Part shown: positions 38,441 through 51,900 of the stretch, piece by piece
Layout: each line of letters starts with the position of its first letter
Numbering within the stretch: the stretch's first letter is position 1
Source: Parus major
Taxonomy: Eukaryota > Chordata > Aves > Passeriformes > Paridae
Assembly: GCF_001522545.3 (NCBI RefSeq)
Contig: NC_031769.1
Span: 135,974,605-136,038,604, forward strand
Direction: 5' to 3'
Length of the DNA: 64,000 nt
Notes under the pieces: model-generated
Told to the model about the DNA's origin: nothing
What the model saw: only the letters and a program-made list of their open reading frames with translations
Databases searched by the model: none
Made by a program: the position numbers and the translations under genes

Positions 38441-40799
38441 AATGCAGTTCTTCAGCAGAGTGGACCCAAAAAGGCACCTCGTAGTTGTCATACATCCATG
38501 TATGCCTTGTGTGACATCTGGCCTTGAGTGCAGGCAACCAAACCCCAAGGAGTGGATATGGAGGCTGCAGAGCCTGCTGCTACACCTAGGGCAGTAATTT
38601 GACATCTGTATCTGTATGTAGTATATGGACTCTTTTTCTTTTTTTTTTTCTGAAAGCAGCAAAGGAAAGATACCTCTTTCAAAGGCATGCTGAAGTACTA
38701 ATAGTCTAAAGTCTGACGTGCTACAGTGCACATTCATCAATGAAATTTTCTTGTTCTGGAGACATAACAGTCCTAGTGGTGGGGAAAAACTGTTAGGAGA
38801 TTTATTCCAGCATCTCACAGATGTCACACATCCTCATTTTCACACATGAAAACTTCACATGTAGGCTCCACTGCCATATAAAAAAGAAGCTGTGGCCTGC
38901 TGTGTGGACTTCATCCCTTCTACTACTATAGGTACATAGGCACAGAGAAATTATGTCCTAACAGTCACTAGGTGAATGACACAGTCCACATGATTTGCAC
39001 ACAAGTCTACATGACTTGGATAATGAGGGAAAATCTTATTGACCAAAGCTGAATCCTATTATTGCTCCTGGAACATATAAAAGGGAGTATAGGATATAGA
39101 TCCAGCTTCACAAAATATTTGCTTTACCAGAGGAAAGATGTTCAGATGCTTATTGAACAGTTGTTTTATCTGATAGAAAGGTCAGAATAATATTTTCCTT
39201 TTGCCATAGCCTTTTTTTCCAGTGCCAAGACTTGCATGATGCCTAGCCAGCTTCTGACACACTGATGGTTCTTGTCTGAAATGATGAGTACTCAAATAAC
39301 ACTGGAATCTTTGAGACCATATCTTGGCTCATGGAAAAAAAAAAAAAAAAACCAGCAAAAAACCAAAAAAACGGGAGGAAAATAAGTCCTTGATTCTTTA
39401 TTTTCAAAGTGAAAAGTCAGGAGCTGATGTAGGAATGGGCTGATTTAGACTGAAGGTCAATCTGATCCAGAGCACTGTCTCTGACAGTACCAATTGTTCC
39501 CCAGAGATAAAAGAGCAAGGGCAGAAAAAACACACTTATTCATTTAATGCACTGCAGAGATATAAAAATCATGCAGCCACACTTCACAGATTATTTCTGA
39601 GAAATCTGGTAGGCTACCTTAGTGAGCCAACCATATGTTGAATTTGGGAAACACAGGTTGCTTCAGAGGTCTATCTATTTAAAGATAGATTGTTAGTGGA
39701 AAGGCATCTGTTTGTCATATTACTGACAGCTGGATTGTCTGATGAGATGTCAGTGATGCCTTTGACTATTTGATGATACCAGAAATTTGCTTACTATTTA
39801 GAGAAAGGATTTAAAATCAAGTGTTTTATCACTTTGAAAGGTGCTTAAACTCTGGCCCCAGAGCAGTGAAACGTGGTTTGCCCAGAAACTGTTGCCGAAG
39901 CAGTTCCATTTTTGTTTAACATCTTTAAATAGCAATTAGAGCTGAATGAATCTGAGCTTCCCAAGTCATACTACAGACTCCAAAGACTGAGGGCAGCCGA
40001 GCATTATTTGCACGAAATTTTTTCTCTGAATTTCATACTTATATAGCTTTGCTATATAACTTGTCTGCAGTTACCATACCCATTAGCCAAAAGCACTCCA
40101 AGGCCTTTATAATGGTACATCAGGACATTGAACGCTCCAGGAAGGAAAGGAAGCTAATGTAATGGCAAATGACTTTCAAAATATTCTATCCTGTGCCTTT
40201 AAATTTCAGACCCTGAAAAGAAAGTAAAAAGAAAGAAGAAAAAGAAGAACATGAAAGGAAGAGATTAGTCTGTGGCTGAAAGTCCAGCTGTGTAAACAGG
40301 TTTAGTGACTTCTTTTATCTGTAATTGGTCTTATACATTGATCTTTCTGGTGCCAAAATCACACACTCCACATTAATTCTTCAGTAATATAGCATTATTT
40401 CCGGATGGAATTGGTCTGAAATGTCAAACTGATATGTGTCACTTGCAATCTACTAACATTTCCAGTTTTTCTGCAGTGAACATCAACAACTGTCTTTAGT
40501 TATACTACTTTAAAAGTCTGAACAGGAAACAGGTTTATACCACTGAAAATGTGAATATAGACACTCAAATTGTGTTAATAGTGCTATTCATTGCATAAGA
40601 CTTAGAAGATACTCAGCTGGCATAAATTTTTTGGCCAAATTACATTAACTTCAGAGATGTCATGCCAGTTAATATGATCAAATAATTTGCCTATAGACTT
40701 CAGAAGATATTTGTCTCACAAATGCAGAACAGGCTGTTGTCTTTCCTGATAGTTTAGGACCTTTGAGTAACAAGATATTCCCATAATTATGTAGACTAG

Positions 40800-41060
40800 T
40801 CTGAAGTAGACACTGGGGTAGACACTGAGGAACTCCAGTTAGACAAAAAAACCACGTGTACAAGCAAATGAAAATCAATACTAATAAATGCAAGGTGATG
40901 CACACAGGCCATAAAAATAAATTAATGAGGCAAATGAACTGTCTGTCCATTTGACATGGGTCAAAGGCACCCATATGTGAGAAGGGGGCATCAAGGCAAA
41001 ATCACAATCTGTGTGCAGTTCTGATCAGAAAAACAAATATTTTAGGTTATATGACATGGG
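40800..41060 (+). mobile_element. Old CR1 LINE ORF2 remnant
   Basis: Two spots recall the late reverse-transcriptase region of CR1: AATAAATGCAAGGTGATGCA and, about 120 bp later, CTGTGTGCAGTTCTGATC. Both are in plus orientation and in the expected order ahead of the 3' end at 41.64 kb. Heavily mutated, with no reading frame preserved. Confidence 0.5.
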
Positions 41061-41634
41061 TGCCACAGTGAAATATATAAAAAGATAGTGTCAGCATAAT
41101 GATGTAGTATTGCCTGCCAGTTAAAGGGGATTTAATAACATTACACATAGGAATAAAAAATGTATATGAGAAACAACAAAATTCTGTTCTTCAATCCTTC
41201 TATTTCTTCCACAGGATTATTACATAAAACTAGAAAAGTCTAAGTTCAGAAAGAATCACTGAAATACACTTTCCTGCTATAGATGACTAAACTGTGGTTA
41301 CCTTGCTGTATATATGTGTGTGTGTTTGTGTATAAAGCTTAGGTATTACTGAAGTTAATAACAAGACTGATGACTAGGAAAACAGTCATAACTAATATAA
41401 ATCTGACATTAACTGATAATAAACATTATTTCATAACCGACCAGCCTAACATAATTCATGGTTAAAGATAGCCTCTAATGTTTACAAATTTGTCATAAGA
41501 TAAATAGACTTTTTGCATTTAGTAAGTCCTTTGAGGCAGGCAGTAACTGTGAGGAATACAGTACTAGACTAGATTGATGTTGAATTAATTCAGTTTGTAA
41601 ATTTCAATTTTGCTACCAATAATTGTTTTCTACC

Positions 41635-41760
41635 AGTACATGACTAGACAAGACCCTGAGTGACCTGCTGTAGTCATTCTTGTTTTGAGCATGAAGGTTG
41701 GATTAGAGACCTCCAGAGATGCTTACCAACATTAATGATTCTTTGATTCTATGATTAAAT
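41635..41760 (+). mobile_element. CR1 LINE 3'-end fragment
   Basis: Contains 'ggttggattagagacctccagag' (written here as its two halves GGTTGGATTAGAG and ACCTCCAGAG) and ends in GATTCTTTGATTCTATGA, the hallmark CR1 3' terminus with short direct repeats. It is diverged but clear. Confidence 0.85.
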
Positions 41761-41999
41761 GGAAAAATACAAACAATTTTGTAGGACTAAAGTTGGAAGA
41801 AATATTTCTGTGCCAAAAGGTGTATATGGTTAAATGTGTTAGAAAAAATTACACCAGAAGAAGGATTTACAGGTTGGGGCTTTTCTTCATTAATTTGTTC
41901 ATAATGGGATGTAAACCAATTTCTGTGGTACATAATAATCTGTGAGAGACAATTTCTTTCAAAATAGATTTAAATAAATTGTAGCAGATGTGAATTATA

Positions 42000-42080
42000 T
42001 GGCCTTAAACAGAAAAAGGTTAGATTTCAATTAGATATAATGAGGGTGGTGAGACACAGAGGCAAGTTTTCCAGTGACTA
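42000..42080 (+). mobile_element. Short CR1 LINE fragment
   Basis: GGCCTTAAACAG, TTAGATTTCAATTAGATATA and TGAGGGTGGTGAGACACAGA occur in the order seen in CR1 upstream of its 3' end. Boundaries are approximate. Confidence 0.6.
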
Positions 42081-43499
42081 ATCTGAAAAATAGAGATGAC
42101 TGAGGTCCAGTGTGAAGAAACCTTCTCTGGCATAGTTTAGTATCCAGTGTAGATATAGTTTCTATTGACTTTTCATAGCAGTTTGTTCTAAGAATTAATT
42201 TTGGTGGGACAAGTTAAACACCATATTTCCTTGTGGAAGATGTTTTTAGGCCTGGTCTCATCAGTTGTCTCTAATTTCTGTCTTGAGGTAAGTTTGTTTG
42301 GCTTGAAACCACTGAAAGTAGATGCCCAGGCTTAATTTAAAAATGAAGAAAATAGCCTGAAAATATTCATCGTTAAGAAGCCAGGAGTATGCATGTGAAA
42401 TTCACTGATTCATTGAGTTACAAGTGTTAACAGTGATGCAGCTGAAGAACGTCCTTCTCCAAAGGCAGAGCCATGCCATGGGAACAGAAGGAAAATCCCC
42501 GTGAGCAGATTTCACCTGGGCACCGACCTCTAGAGGGCAACACAGCCATATGAAATGGCACAGCTACACCGACAGGGGCAATAACAGCTCTGAGGGCTGC
42601 ACCCTGATCAATACAGCTGGTGCTCCCTCTATATCATAAACCCTTATTTATATAACACCTAACTCAAAGGACAGGTTTTACAGAATGACACACATCAACA
42701 GATACACCTTGTATGGTTACTGTGACCATGTTGTACCTTCTGTGACGCTCAACCATAACCATAAAATACATGACCTTCCACTCTAAAAATGCATCCCTTA
42801 AGCTTGAAACAAACACAAATATCTATAGGGACTCAATTTTTTATTCTTATGTAGAAGATTAGAATGCCATACTTGGACCCCTAAGCTCTGAGTCTACAAC
42901 AGCCTCAGACTACTGATCCTCAAGCCCTTTTTTCAAAGCATTCCCACATCCCCTCTCCCTGTGTGTCCCAGTACAATAATTTTTAAAGACATATGTATGT
43001 ATAAATTAAATCAAAATATTCTCATAGTTTTTATCTAAGTATTCCAGTGTCGTTTACCTACAACATCTCTACTTTTCTTGGATGACAGTCGCTTCATGGA
43101 AAGCATCTGCATTTTATATTGGAAAAATAAAACATATGCAACTTATTCTCTGTGCTTCACTTGCAAAGAAGCAAATCCTATTAACTGAAACAAGGATTAA
43201 GCTTCAAAGTTCTTTGTTAAATAGGTAGTATTATAGATATTTTGTTATCAGTAATATAAGAGCAGAAATGGCATATGATTTTTTCTCTTAGAACACTCTG
43301 GAAATCATTCAGCCATTAGCTCCTGAAGCCATTCACCATGTATTCCAAACTAAAACTTACATTTTCAAATGTCAATTTCTGCTGTTAAATTAAATGAAAA
43401 TGTGGATCAGTGTAATACATCATCATCTAAAGTAACTCCCAAGGAAATCACTGGAGTAATGCCATTAGCGCTGCCTGCATTCTCTAAAACGTTTGGTTG

Positions 43500-44580
43500 A
43501 ACTGAATTGGGCTGCGTGTTTTGTTTCAGAGGCTGCCAGCTGAGATCTTCCTTCTGCCAAGGCTGTGAACACCCTGCTGTCACCCAGGGCAGGGCTCCCC
43601 ATGGATTTGGGACTGGCAAGAGGATGAGCTGTGGCCTGGGCCTGCTGCTAATGCACAGGTCAGGCTGCAATCCCCCCGCAATCCCTGCTGTGATCCCGGC
43701 TCACACTGCTGTGTACGCAGGGGGACTGGGTTAACTGGTGTCTGTACTGCCACACTGGTGCCATGGCAAGGTGGTGGCACAGGGGGATGCAAGGGGTGGC
43801 CCCTGTACTGGGTAGAGCTGGATAGAGCCAGTTCCAGCCAGCACCAAGAGACCTGCAGGACACAGCAGGCAAGGTGGTGTCACCTCTGGCATAACAGCTT
43901 CCAGCAAGGGGAAAATGCTTCGTTGCCATGTGAGGAGCAAGGAAAAATGAGTCAGAACCAGCTCTGTTGAGACCAGGCAGTGAGGAAGGAGGGGAAGCAG
44001 GTGTTCCAGGTGCTGGAGCAGAGATGCTCCTGCAGCCCATGGTGCAGAACACGAGAGGCAGCTGTGCCCCTGCAGCCCTGCGAGGTATGTGGTGGAGCAG
44101 AGATCCACCTGCAGCCCCTGGAGGAACCCACACCAGAGCAGGGTGATATTTTCTGAAGGATCTGCATTCCAAGGAGACCCCATATTGAAGCATGGAAAAT
44201 TTGTGAGAAGGAAGAAACAGCAAAGAACTGTTGACTGAAAACCCCTTGTTTCCCAACCCCTTGCACTGCTCAGGATGGGAGAGAGTTGAAGGAGTGAAGT
44301 TGAGTCCAGGGAGAAATGGGGTGGAGATTGGGGAGAAGTTGTTGTTTTAAATTATCTTATTTCCCTCCATCCTAACCTGGTTTAATTGATAATATATGAA
44401 ATTAATTTTTCCCAAATCAAGCCTGGTTAGCCCACCATGATAAATGGCAAGTGATCTCTTTGTGCTTATCAGAACCCAGGAGTTTTTCTGTCTTATTTTC
44501 TCCTTCATACTCCCAAGAGAGGGGAGTGACAAAGTAGCTGGGTGAATATCTGGCAAACAACCAAGGTCAACTCACCCCCA
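43500..44580 (+). mobile_element. Degraded ERVL-like LTR region
   Basis: A GC-rich island in AT-rich surroundings. Repeated 'ggagcagagat...ctgcagcccctgg' modules at about 44020-44130 precede 'gtgaagttgag' and an AT-rich stretch resembling the R region (44345-44400). The final GGTGAATATCTGGCAAACAA and CCAAGGTCAACTCACC block ends at CA (44579-44580). This order matches my memory of the common avian ERVL LTR, which continues into a primer-binding site. Here no primer-binding site or internal coding follows, so it is a solo or truncated LTR. The long minus-strand open frames over it (up to 198 codons, TTG start) are chance products of GC-rich sequence. Confidence 0.7.
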
Positions 44581-44907
44581 AAAATACTGAGAATAACCAT
44601 GATTTTTCTAAAGAAAACCTATATCATTTTACGCTATAATATCTTTGCTGCTGTGCAAGAAGAGCCATGAACTAGAGGCTCCAGAGGAAAAAAATCCTGA
44701 AAGGATGCGTTTCAAGCACAAACCTATGATGTCTCAAGTTTGGCTAGGTCTGTCTCACAAAAAGGTTTTATTTGAACCCAAAATTCTTGTATATTTTACA
44801 AATAGAACAGAAGAATATACAAATTAATATTTTCCATCTCGCCCCCTCTTTCCTCCTATTTCATTAAGCTCATAATGCAGTCAGCTGGAGCTGATAGACA
44901 CTGTCCT

Positions 44908-44945
44908 CTTATCCTGGAATTATCGACACTTATCCTGGAATTATC
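44908..44945. repeat. Direct repeat, two copies of a 17-bp word
   Basis: CTTATCCTGGAATTATC occurs at 44908-44924 and 44929-44945, a 21-bp period. It is a small local duplication just downstream of the LTR region. Confidence 0.9.
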
Positions 44946-45450
44946 TTCAGTAGAGGCAAGTGGATATGGAACAGTTTTGTAACAGGTGCAATATTAAATC
45001 TTTTGAGTATCACTCATATCAATAGAGAAGAAACAAATCTTTCACAATCTTTTCTGCTGGATTGAGAAATTCACATACTTGGTATCTTACATGGACTTCA
45101 GAAGGAGTCCTGAGCTCCCCATATAACAGGATTATGACTGCAACCTAAGAAGAACATCTCATGCCCATTTTGCAACTGAAGATCAATTACAGGTTTGCTT
45201 TAAAACCACTTCAAAGACTTCTTATCTACATTGGTATCATCTACCTGGAAATTACCCTAAGAAAGCAATGAGAGAGCTCCTGTCTGCATACATGACCAAA
45301 CAGACAGTAACTCCCAGGAATGCATCTGGAAAATTCTCCACTGAACTTCACAATCTCAAAACAATCACCCTCATGCACTGACGCCTTTGGTTGCCAGCGT
45401 CTCCAAGATAATCTAGAGCCTTAGGTTTGAGAAATTCTTTCTTGTTCTAC

Positions 45451-45900
45451 TGTCCTGGTTTAGGGCAAATTTGAGACACCAAGCATTGGCAGTTACCAGA
45501 GGTCTCCTCTAATCTTAACAATTTGGAGAGCGATTCCAGGATGTGTGCAGCAATTTACAGACCAAGCTCTACAGAAACATTTCCAGGGACCTGCCAAGTA
45601 AAAGAGGTGTGAAATTCAACCCAGTAGAGGGCAATAGACCCCGGTGCACATGAACAACACTGCAGCCCTCAGTAGAACAGCTGCTTCCAACCTGAACCTT
45701 AGGATCTGCAGAAGCTAAGTAGATGGGGATGGAAGAAAAGTCAGAAGTCCAACAAAATCATTGACCTGAAACCTCCTGATTCTAAGTAAAAAGCTGTTCT
45801 CATTTGCTCTATTTGATAATCTTTATTCTTCTTCATCACAACAAAATTGGTTTCAAACTAAATCCTCCCATGGCATACAGTACCACTGAATTTGGTTAAA
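45451..45900 (+). mobile_element. LTR-like avian retroviral repeat (approximate right end)
   Basis: The element opens with TGTCCTGGTTTAGGGCAAAT, the start I associate with a common avian LTR family, and the following 'accagaggtctcctctaatc' block also looks familiar. No matching 3' terminus or target-site duplication was found, so the right end is approximate and the copy is probably truncated or diverged. Family naming would need a repeat-library search. Confidence 0.5.
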
Positions 45901-48900
45901 AATGCTGCTATTGAGCTGCATCACCCATAAATTGATCAATGACAAGAATTAGAAAAAATATTTTTGTTTGAGAGAAAGCCTTACCAGGGTGAAAGTATGT
46001 TGGGATGCCTTGGCTTAGAAAACAGTATTTTTTTTCATTTTCACATGTCATTGTATTAGAGGTAGGAATGTGTGTTTTATTTCTAAAAGATGAGCCACAA
46101 ATAATATTAAGGTAAATTCAAAAGACAAAAACTGGTATTCAGGAAATAGAAGTAAAAGACACTTTCAAACTAATTTTCACTCAGTAAGATAAACACAGAG
46201 GAGAAAAAAAAATAATTTAAATTACGATAAGTATTTCAAAGTCATGGTGGAGCACATAGAAAGTCAGCAGACAGTGCTAGGACTTGTTTTAAAGACCAGG
46301 ATCTTTCAAAAGAACTTTTAAAAGTCCTGATACTGGTTACATTTTCTCTAATGCTGAAGACTGGACTGTAGCTGTCAGCAAAGGGACAGTTGGGCTAAAA
46401 TGTGACAGATCCTCCCCAGTCTATCTCCCAGCTGCAGAGCTACTGTGTTTACACTTGATGCTGAGAAAGTTATACAGACAGGAAGACACGGAAAAAAATA
46501 TGAATGAAAAGTCAGCTGTCAGCAGAAAGGGAAATGAAGGCTAAATAACAGAAGTGAAAGCTTTTAAGCAGAAAAAAAATCACAAGAGAAGGTGTCAGGG
46601 ATAATGCCATTAGCAGTGACAAATGGAAATCATTGATTAAGAAAGTAGTGAAAGCAGGCAAGGGAAAAATGACTCCGAGATTTTATTCAGCAGTTTCAAA
46701 TCTTTCAAAGATTCCTACCACCACTTCTTTCAAATGCAGAAAATACATTAGGCATAATAAAAACACTGATCAAATCCTTGTCAGCCTATATAATGAGTTA
46801 GATCTTTCAGAAGAATTGCCTGTCTATTGTGATACAAGCCTAATATCTGAATATCAGTGATTTACTGTTATTGTTTTGGCTAGATTACAAGACTTGGAAA
46901 ATGAGATTAGAAGTTTCTGTATGTGCAGAACAAAGGGCCCAGTCTAGTATCCTGAATCCATAATTTTTAAACATTTATTTAAAAATCCATAAATTTTTTA
47001 ATTTATCTTATATTTCTGAACATGATGAACTTATACCTGACCCATTTTTTAGGAAGTCCACCACAGTCCAGTTACTCCAATACTATTCCTTCTCCCTCTG
47101 AGTCTATTAAATTCTTCAGCAGAAAGAGCTCAACTGAAATCAATTGAAGTTTTGCCTTTGACTTCAACAGGGCCAAGATTTTCCCCTGTTCCTTTGACAA
47201 CACTCACAAAAAGACTGATTGTAATTTAAAAAGCTGAATCCTAGACCCCTAGATATCTGCCAATCACACTTACCTCCTCCAGTAAACTTACTTCTGGAGT
47301 TCCCAGAGCATTCCTCCTCTGTGTGCCTGGCTTCAGGGTCAAAGTACTTCAGAAAATTGACTGTCTTGATTTTTTTTTAATTTGTCAGAACTGAACATGC
47401 TGGAGGTACTTAATAAATATTAGTCAAAGAATGACTGCAATAATAAGGTAGCCAATTTTGTAGTGAACAATGCTGAGATGCTATTTGGAATTACTTGCCA
47501 AAGAAATTCTAAGAAATTTTGAAATTGCTGATAAATAGATTAAATAGATTTCTGAGAAATAAATCAATGCCAGCTATTTTGAAAAGAGAGAGTAAAATTA
47601 TCAATAATTGGAGTGATGCAGTCAGCTATTTATAAAGCATTTATAGCTGGTGTTATAGGGAAATACAATGAACTGTGATACCAAATACATTATTTTTTCA
47701 TTTCTTCTCCTTTTTTTAAAAGACACGGGAGTTTCACATGTTCTCCCAATGCTTAATATCCCCAGAAAAACATAAAATCGATTTTTTTCAACTTAAACCA
47801 GAATTATGCAATTTCCAGCTAAACCAGAATGATGTAATTTATCTTTTTTTTTTCCCAAAACAACTAAGAAAACAATCAAATGTCTTAAATGAGAAGGTGA
47901 CTGCAGACAGTCTTTGCTAGTTTTATCCACTAATGAAGTGAATAGCAAGTGAATAGCAACAATGTTTGACATTTCTATAGAGTCTTTCATCCCAAATCAC
48001 CTTAATCAATTTCATATCCACTTAGACACATCTTTTAGCACTTACATGTGACTGAAATCAGACCACGGAAATGATAGGGCAGTACACATTAAAAAAAAAT
48101 CTGTTTTATTTTGAAGTTCAAAAGGGGAAGGATTGCTTTTAACAACGGAAATTATATGGGAAGATGTTCAAGAGACTGAGCAGAGACTCTATCCATGATT
48201 ACACTTGTAAAAGTCACGGCAGAAGATTGTTTCTCAAACAGATGAAGTATTTGGGACCGTAGGATTCTTTCTTATTTAGGTGAAGATGATGGAGGCCCTT
48301 CAGAAGCAGGTCCATGTTATGAAGCTTGCCAATCTTTAGTACAGGTGAAGTTTTTCACCATTTAGGCTTCTTTCTTTAGCAGACAATAAGCCCCTCCTTC
48401 TTTCCTTCTTCCCCCATAATCAAAATAAACATTGTCTGAGTGGTGACAATCCACTGGCATAGCAATTTCTTTTAAGCCCTGAGCCTTTAAAAATATGTTT
48501 AATATGACTAATTCCACTAATAATATAAGATAATTATAGGAAATTTAATTAAATGCTAACAATTATCTCCAATAAAATAAGTGAATAGCACAAATTTATC
48601 TACAGTATATTGGCACATTATGGAAAAAGTTAAGAAATTTCCGCTCCTTTGTCTCAGGTTTGTATTTACATTCATTGAAACAGAATCCAAATGTTTTCTG
48701 ATTAAATTAAATGAATAGGGTGTGTTCTCAGCCTAGCTTTGTACCTTTTATAGAAGTTTAACTCCTTGACTTGTGGATCTTTGGGAAACCTAACTTCTAC
48801 TAATCTAGAAAAACAATTTCTTTAATCATCTAGGTATCTTCCTAGTCTAGAATTATTCCATTTTTAGTCTCATTAAGTACTATAACACTTTAAATTCTCA

Positions 48901-51900
48901 AGACTTATCTCTTTTCCTGGAAACATTAGATTAAAATCTTTACCTGAGCCAACACACAAGGACTTGAGAATGTGTACACTGAGAAGTCTGGCAAAGGCTA
49001 TGTTTACAGAAACATTTTTCTTTACACCATTCTCTTGGCAAAAGTAAGATGTATCAAAAAAGGTGAGCCTATATCATGTTCCAGCAAATGAAGATCTGCA
49101 TTCACTCAAATTTGCAGAGGCTCCAGCTTCACTCTTTAGTATATGAGACAGACGTGCAGGACTCATTGGGGCATATATCATGCATACTTTTTTTTCTTGA
49201 ATACTCATCTGACTCAGAAAATTGTATTTGCCATCTGGAAAATACTTTGTCAAACCAAAGTTAGCTGATGGAAATGAAAGGTGAAACCAGAGCACTCTGC
49301 TCAGGCTGATCTGCCCAAGATGGCAGTACTGAAATGCAGGCAGCAAAAAAGGCCAGGCAGAATAATTTAAAACACTGACCAAAAACCCCAAGCTGTTGGA
49401 TATAAGTGTAATCATATTATTGTTTACATTGTTCCAGGTTAAACTGATATGTACTTAAAAGTTTTGGAGAACTGAAAAACTTAGTGACAAGGGATATATT
49501 ATTAATGATTGCATTGGTAATTTTGTGTGCTTTTATTAGGATCTAATTTTGTTACAAAAGCTATAATGGGAAAAAATAACTAAAGATTATTTAGATAGGA
49601 AGATCAGTCAATTCAATCTTAGGTAATGTTAGAATATTACAGACATCAAACTTGGAGAATATTATTAATATACTGCAGGGACTGCAGAGAAATAATAAAA
49701 AAGAAAAATTGTTGGTGGAATTTTTTCAGTGGAAGAGTACAAGATACAGGATAAAGAAGTTGAGAACACTTATTCACATTTAGAGAATAATAGTGGTCCT
49801 CTAGCAGATGTTAAAGTGAATATGTCCTAAAGAATTCATGCACATGAACAAATGCATATACATACAGACACTCATAAAGACCTTACCTTTGAATTCAGTG
49901 TTTAGCTCAAAAAGCTTGCCTGGATTAAATATAGAACAATGGAATATCTTATAAGAAAATAAATTCTTTCTGCTGATCTAAGTAATTTCACATATCTTTA
50001 TATCTTCATGTCACAGTATCCATTTCACTTACATTCCACTACTGGCAGCTATGACACTTTGAGAAAATAAGATGTTTTTATAACTGTATACATATAATAT
50101 AATAATCTTAAGCAGTATTCTCACAATGAATGTTCAGATTCTGCCTTTTTGAAGGCAGGAGTACATTAGAAGGGCTGGGAAATTACTACTTCTATCTCTA
50201 AACTAGCAAGAGGGAAGGCATACCTACAAAAGAGAAACCAGCCATAAAATTGCAAATTCCAGGGGGAACTGCCAAGCAAATGAAAGTAAAGGGAAGATTG
50301 TCAAATTCTGTCAGATTTTTGGTAAAGGCTTATGGTCCAGCAAACTTCTCTTTAGCCACTATTGGCAAACATATTTCACTTGTGCTCTGCTCTGCCCAGG
50401 CTTTATTAATTAAGGAAGGTTGGGAATAATCAATACTTAAAACAAGAAATCTCTAAGGAAACCCATAAACTGCATGAAATTCTCTTGATTTACTAAATTA
50501 CATCAGTTCTTTGGATTAATAAAATAAGGGTAGACTGTGACTCTAGCAGGCCTCCAGTTAGTGGAAATGGGAAGGTGTGGAAAAGATTAAAAAAAAATCA
50601 AGGTGTTATATGCCATTCCTGATATCTCAGCAGTGCAATGGGAAAGAGGGATATTCTTTTGCTCAGTATGTATCTAAATTGGTTTTCAATTCTGTTTAAA
50701 CAAATTTAAGAAACCTCACTCAGAATGTTTTATGGAAATTTCAATAAATACATTTCAAGGGGTTCTGAAGACTTCCAGTGAATAAACTCTGTAATCTCTT
50801 CCGAAATATTTGCTTTACAAATAAACAATAAATAGCTGCAATCCAAATTGTGAAGCAGGAATCAGTATGTCAGCCCTGTGGCTTCTCTCACTATAAGAAG
50901 GTAGACAAAAGATAAATCCTTCTTGCACACACTTTAGGATTCATTGGTATGTACTCACAGTCATAGCAATCTGAGATACATGTTATGTGCTTGCTGTATC
51001 TTCTTTATTCAGTTTCCAAATCATAATAATAATGGAAGTTAATTTAAATATTCTAGGCCAAGATATTCCATGTGTTTCAGCCACACAACTTCAGATACAT
51101 TAAAAAGAGGCCTGATTTTCAGGAAAGGCAGTTGTTCAGTTGCTGAAAAAGCAGCTGTAAATTATTTTAAAGAGGAGTCCCAAAATATATTAATTTTTTT
51201 AAGACTATGTCATTAAAGTATATGCAGAACAATGCTACAGATCTGTAGTACCTGGCCATAGCTCCTTCTCTCCATGCTTTGCTTTCAGTGGGATCTCAAG
51301 GAGTCATATAACCCTCTGGTGTTTCCCAGGCCATCAGTGGGGTTGAGAAGTTCCAGTTTCAGGTGACTGATGAGCAGTCACAGAACTTTGTCTTAGTAAA
51401 TTAGTATTAATTATTATAAAAGTATCAAGGAGAAGAGGAATACCATGAATTGAAGAGCGCCTGCAACTTTGATTCCATTCAGATGTTTTGGTGGTTCCAT
51501 AGGCAAAGCTAGGGATGATATTTGGGAGACTTTCATTTTCAAATATGAATTAGAATTCTGTTCCTATGCAAAGGTAAATTATGCAGCAATCAGTGATGAG
51601 CTGTAAGGGGCAGAATGGAATCAAAGGCAAGACTGAGTTAGAGAAAGAAGCAGCGAAGGAAAAAAACTACCTAGTAAAAAATGTCTACCTAATGAGCACA
51701 GGAAAGAAGAGATTAAATTTTCACCATGCAGTTCCCTTTATCTCCTTGTCTTCTCTCCTGTAGTGATTTATTTTGGTGAGAGTCTGCAGTGCTTGGCTCT
51801 GTGGAGTACAAGAGCAATTTAGCAGTGGATTTTTGACTGGCATAGGCAAAGTACTTGCACTAAGAAGTTGTGGGATGTAAGAAAAACATCAGTACTTGCC

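Larger units (their letters stand above)
35536..40799. other. Gene-free DNA with one strong GC-rich patch
   Basis: No gene supported. The patch at 38180-38440 is unlike its surroundings. An A-run with CCAAAAAAAC units lies at 39333-39371. The stretch at about 39840-40200 looks like ordinary complex single-copy DNA and is a possible conserved element, judged only by texture. Confidence 0.55.

Noticed and set aside
43660..44256. Minus-strand open frame of 198 codons
   Set aside because: It starts with TTG, lies over a GC-rich LTR in reverse orientation, and shows no protein-family motif. It is a composition artefact.
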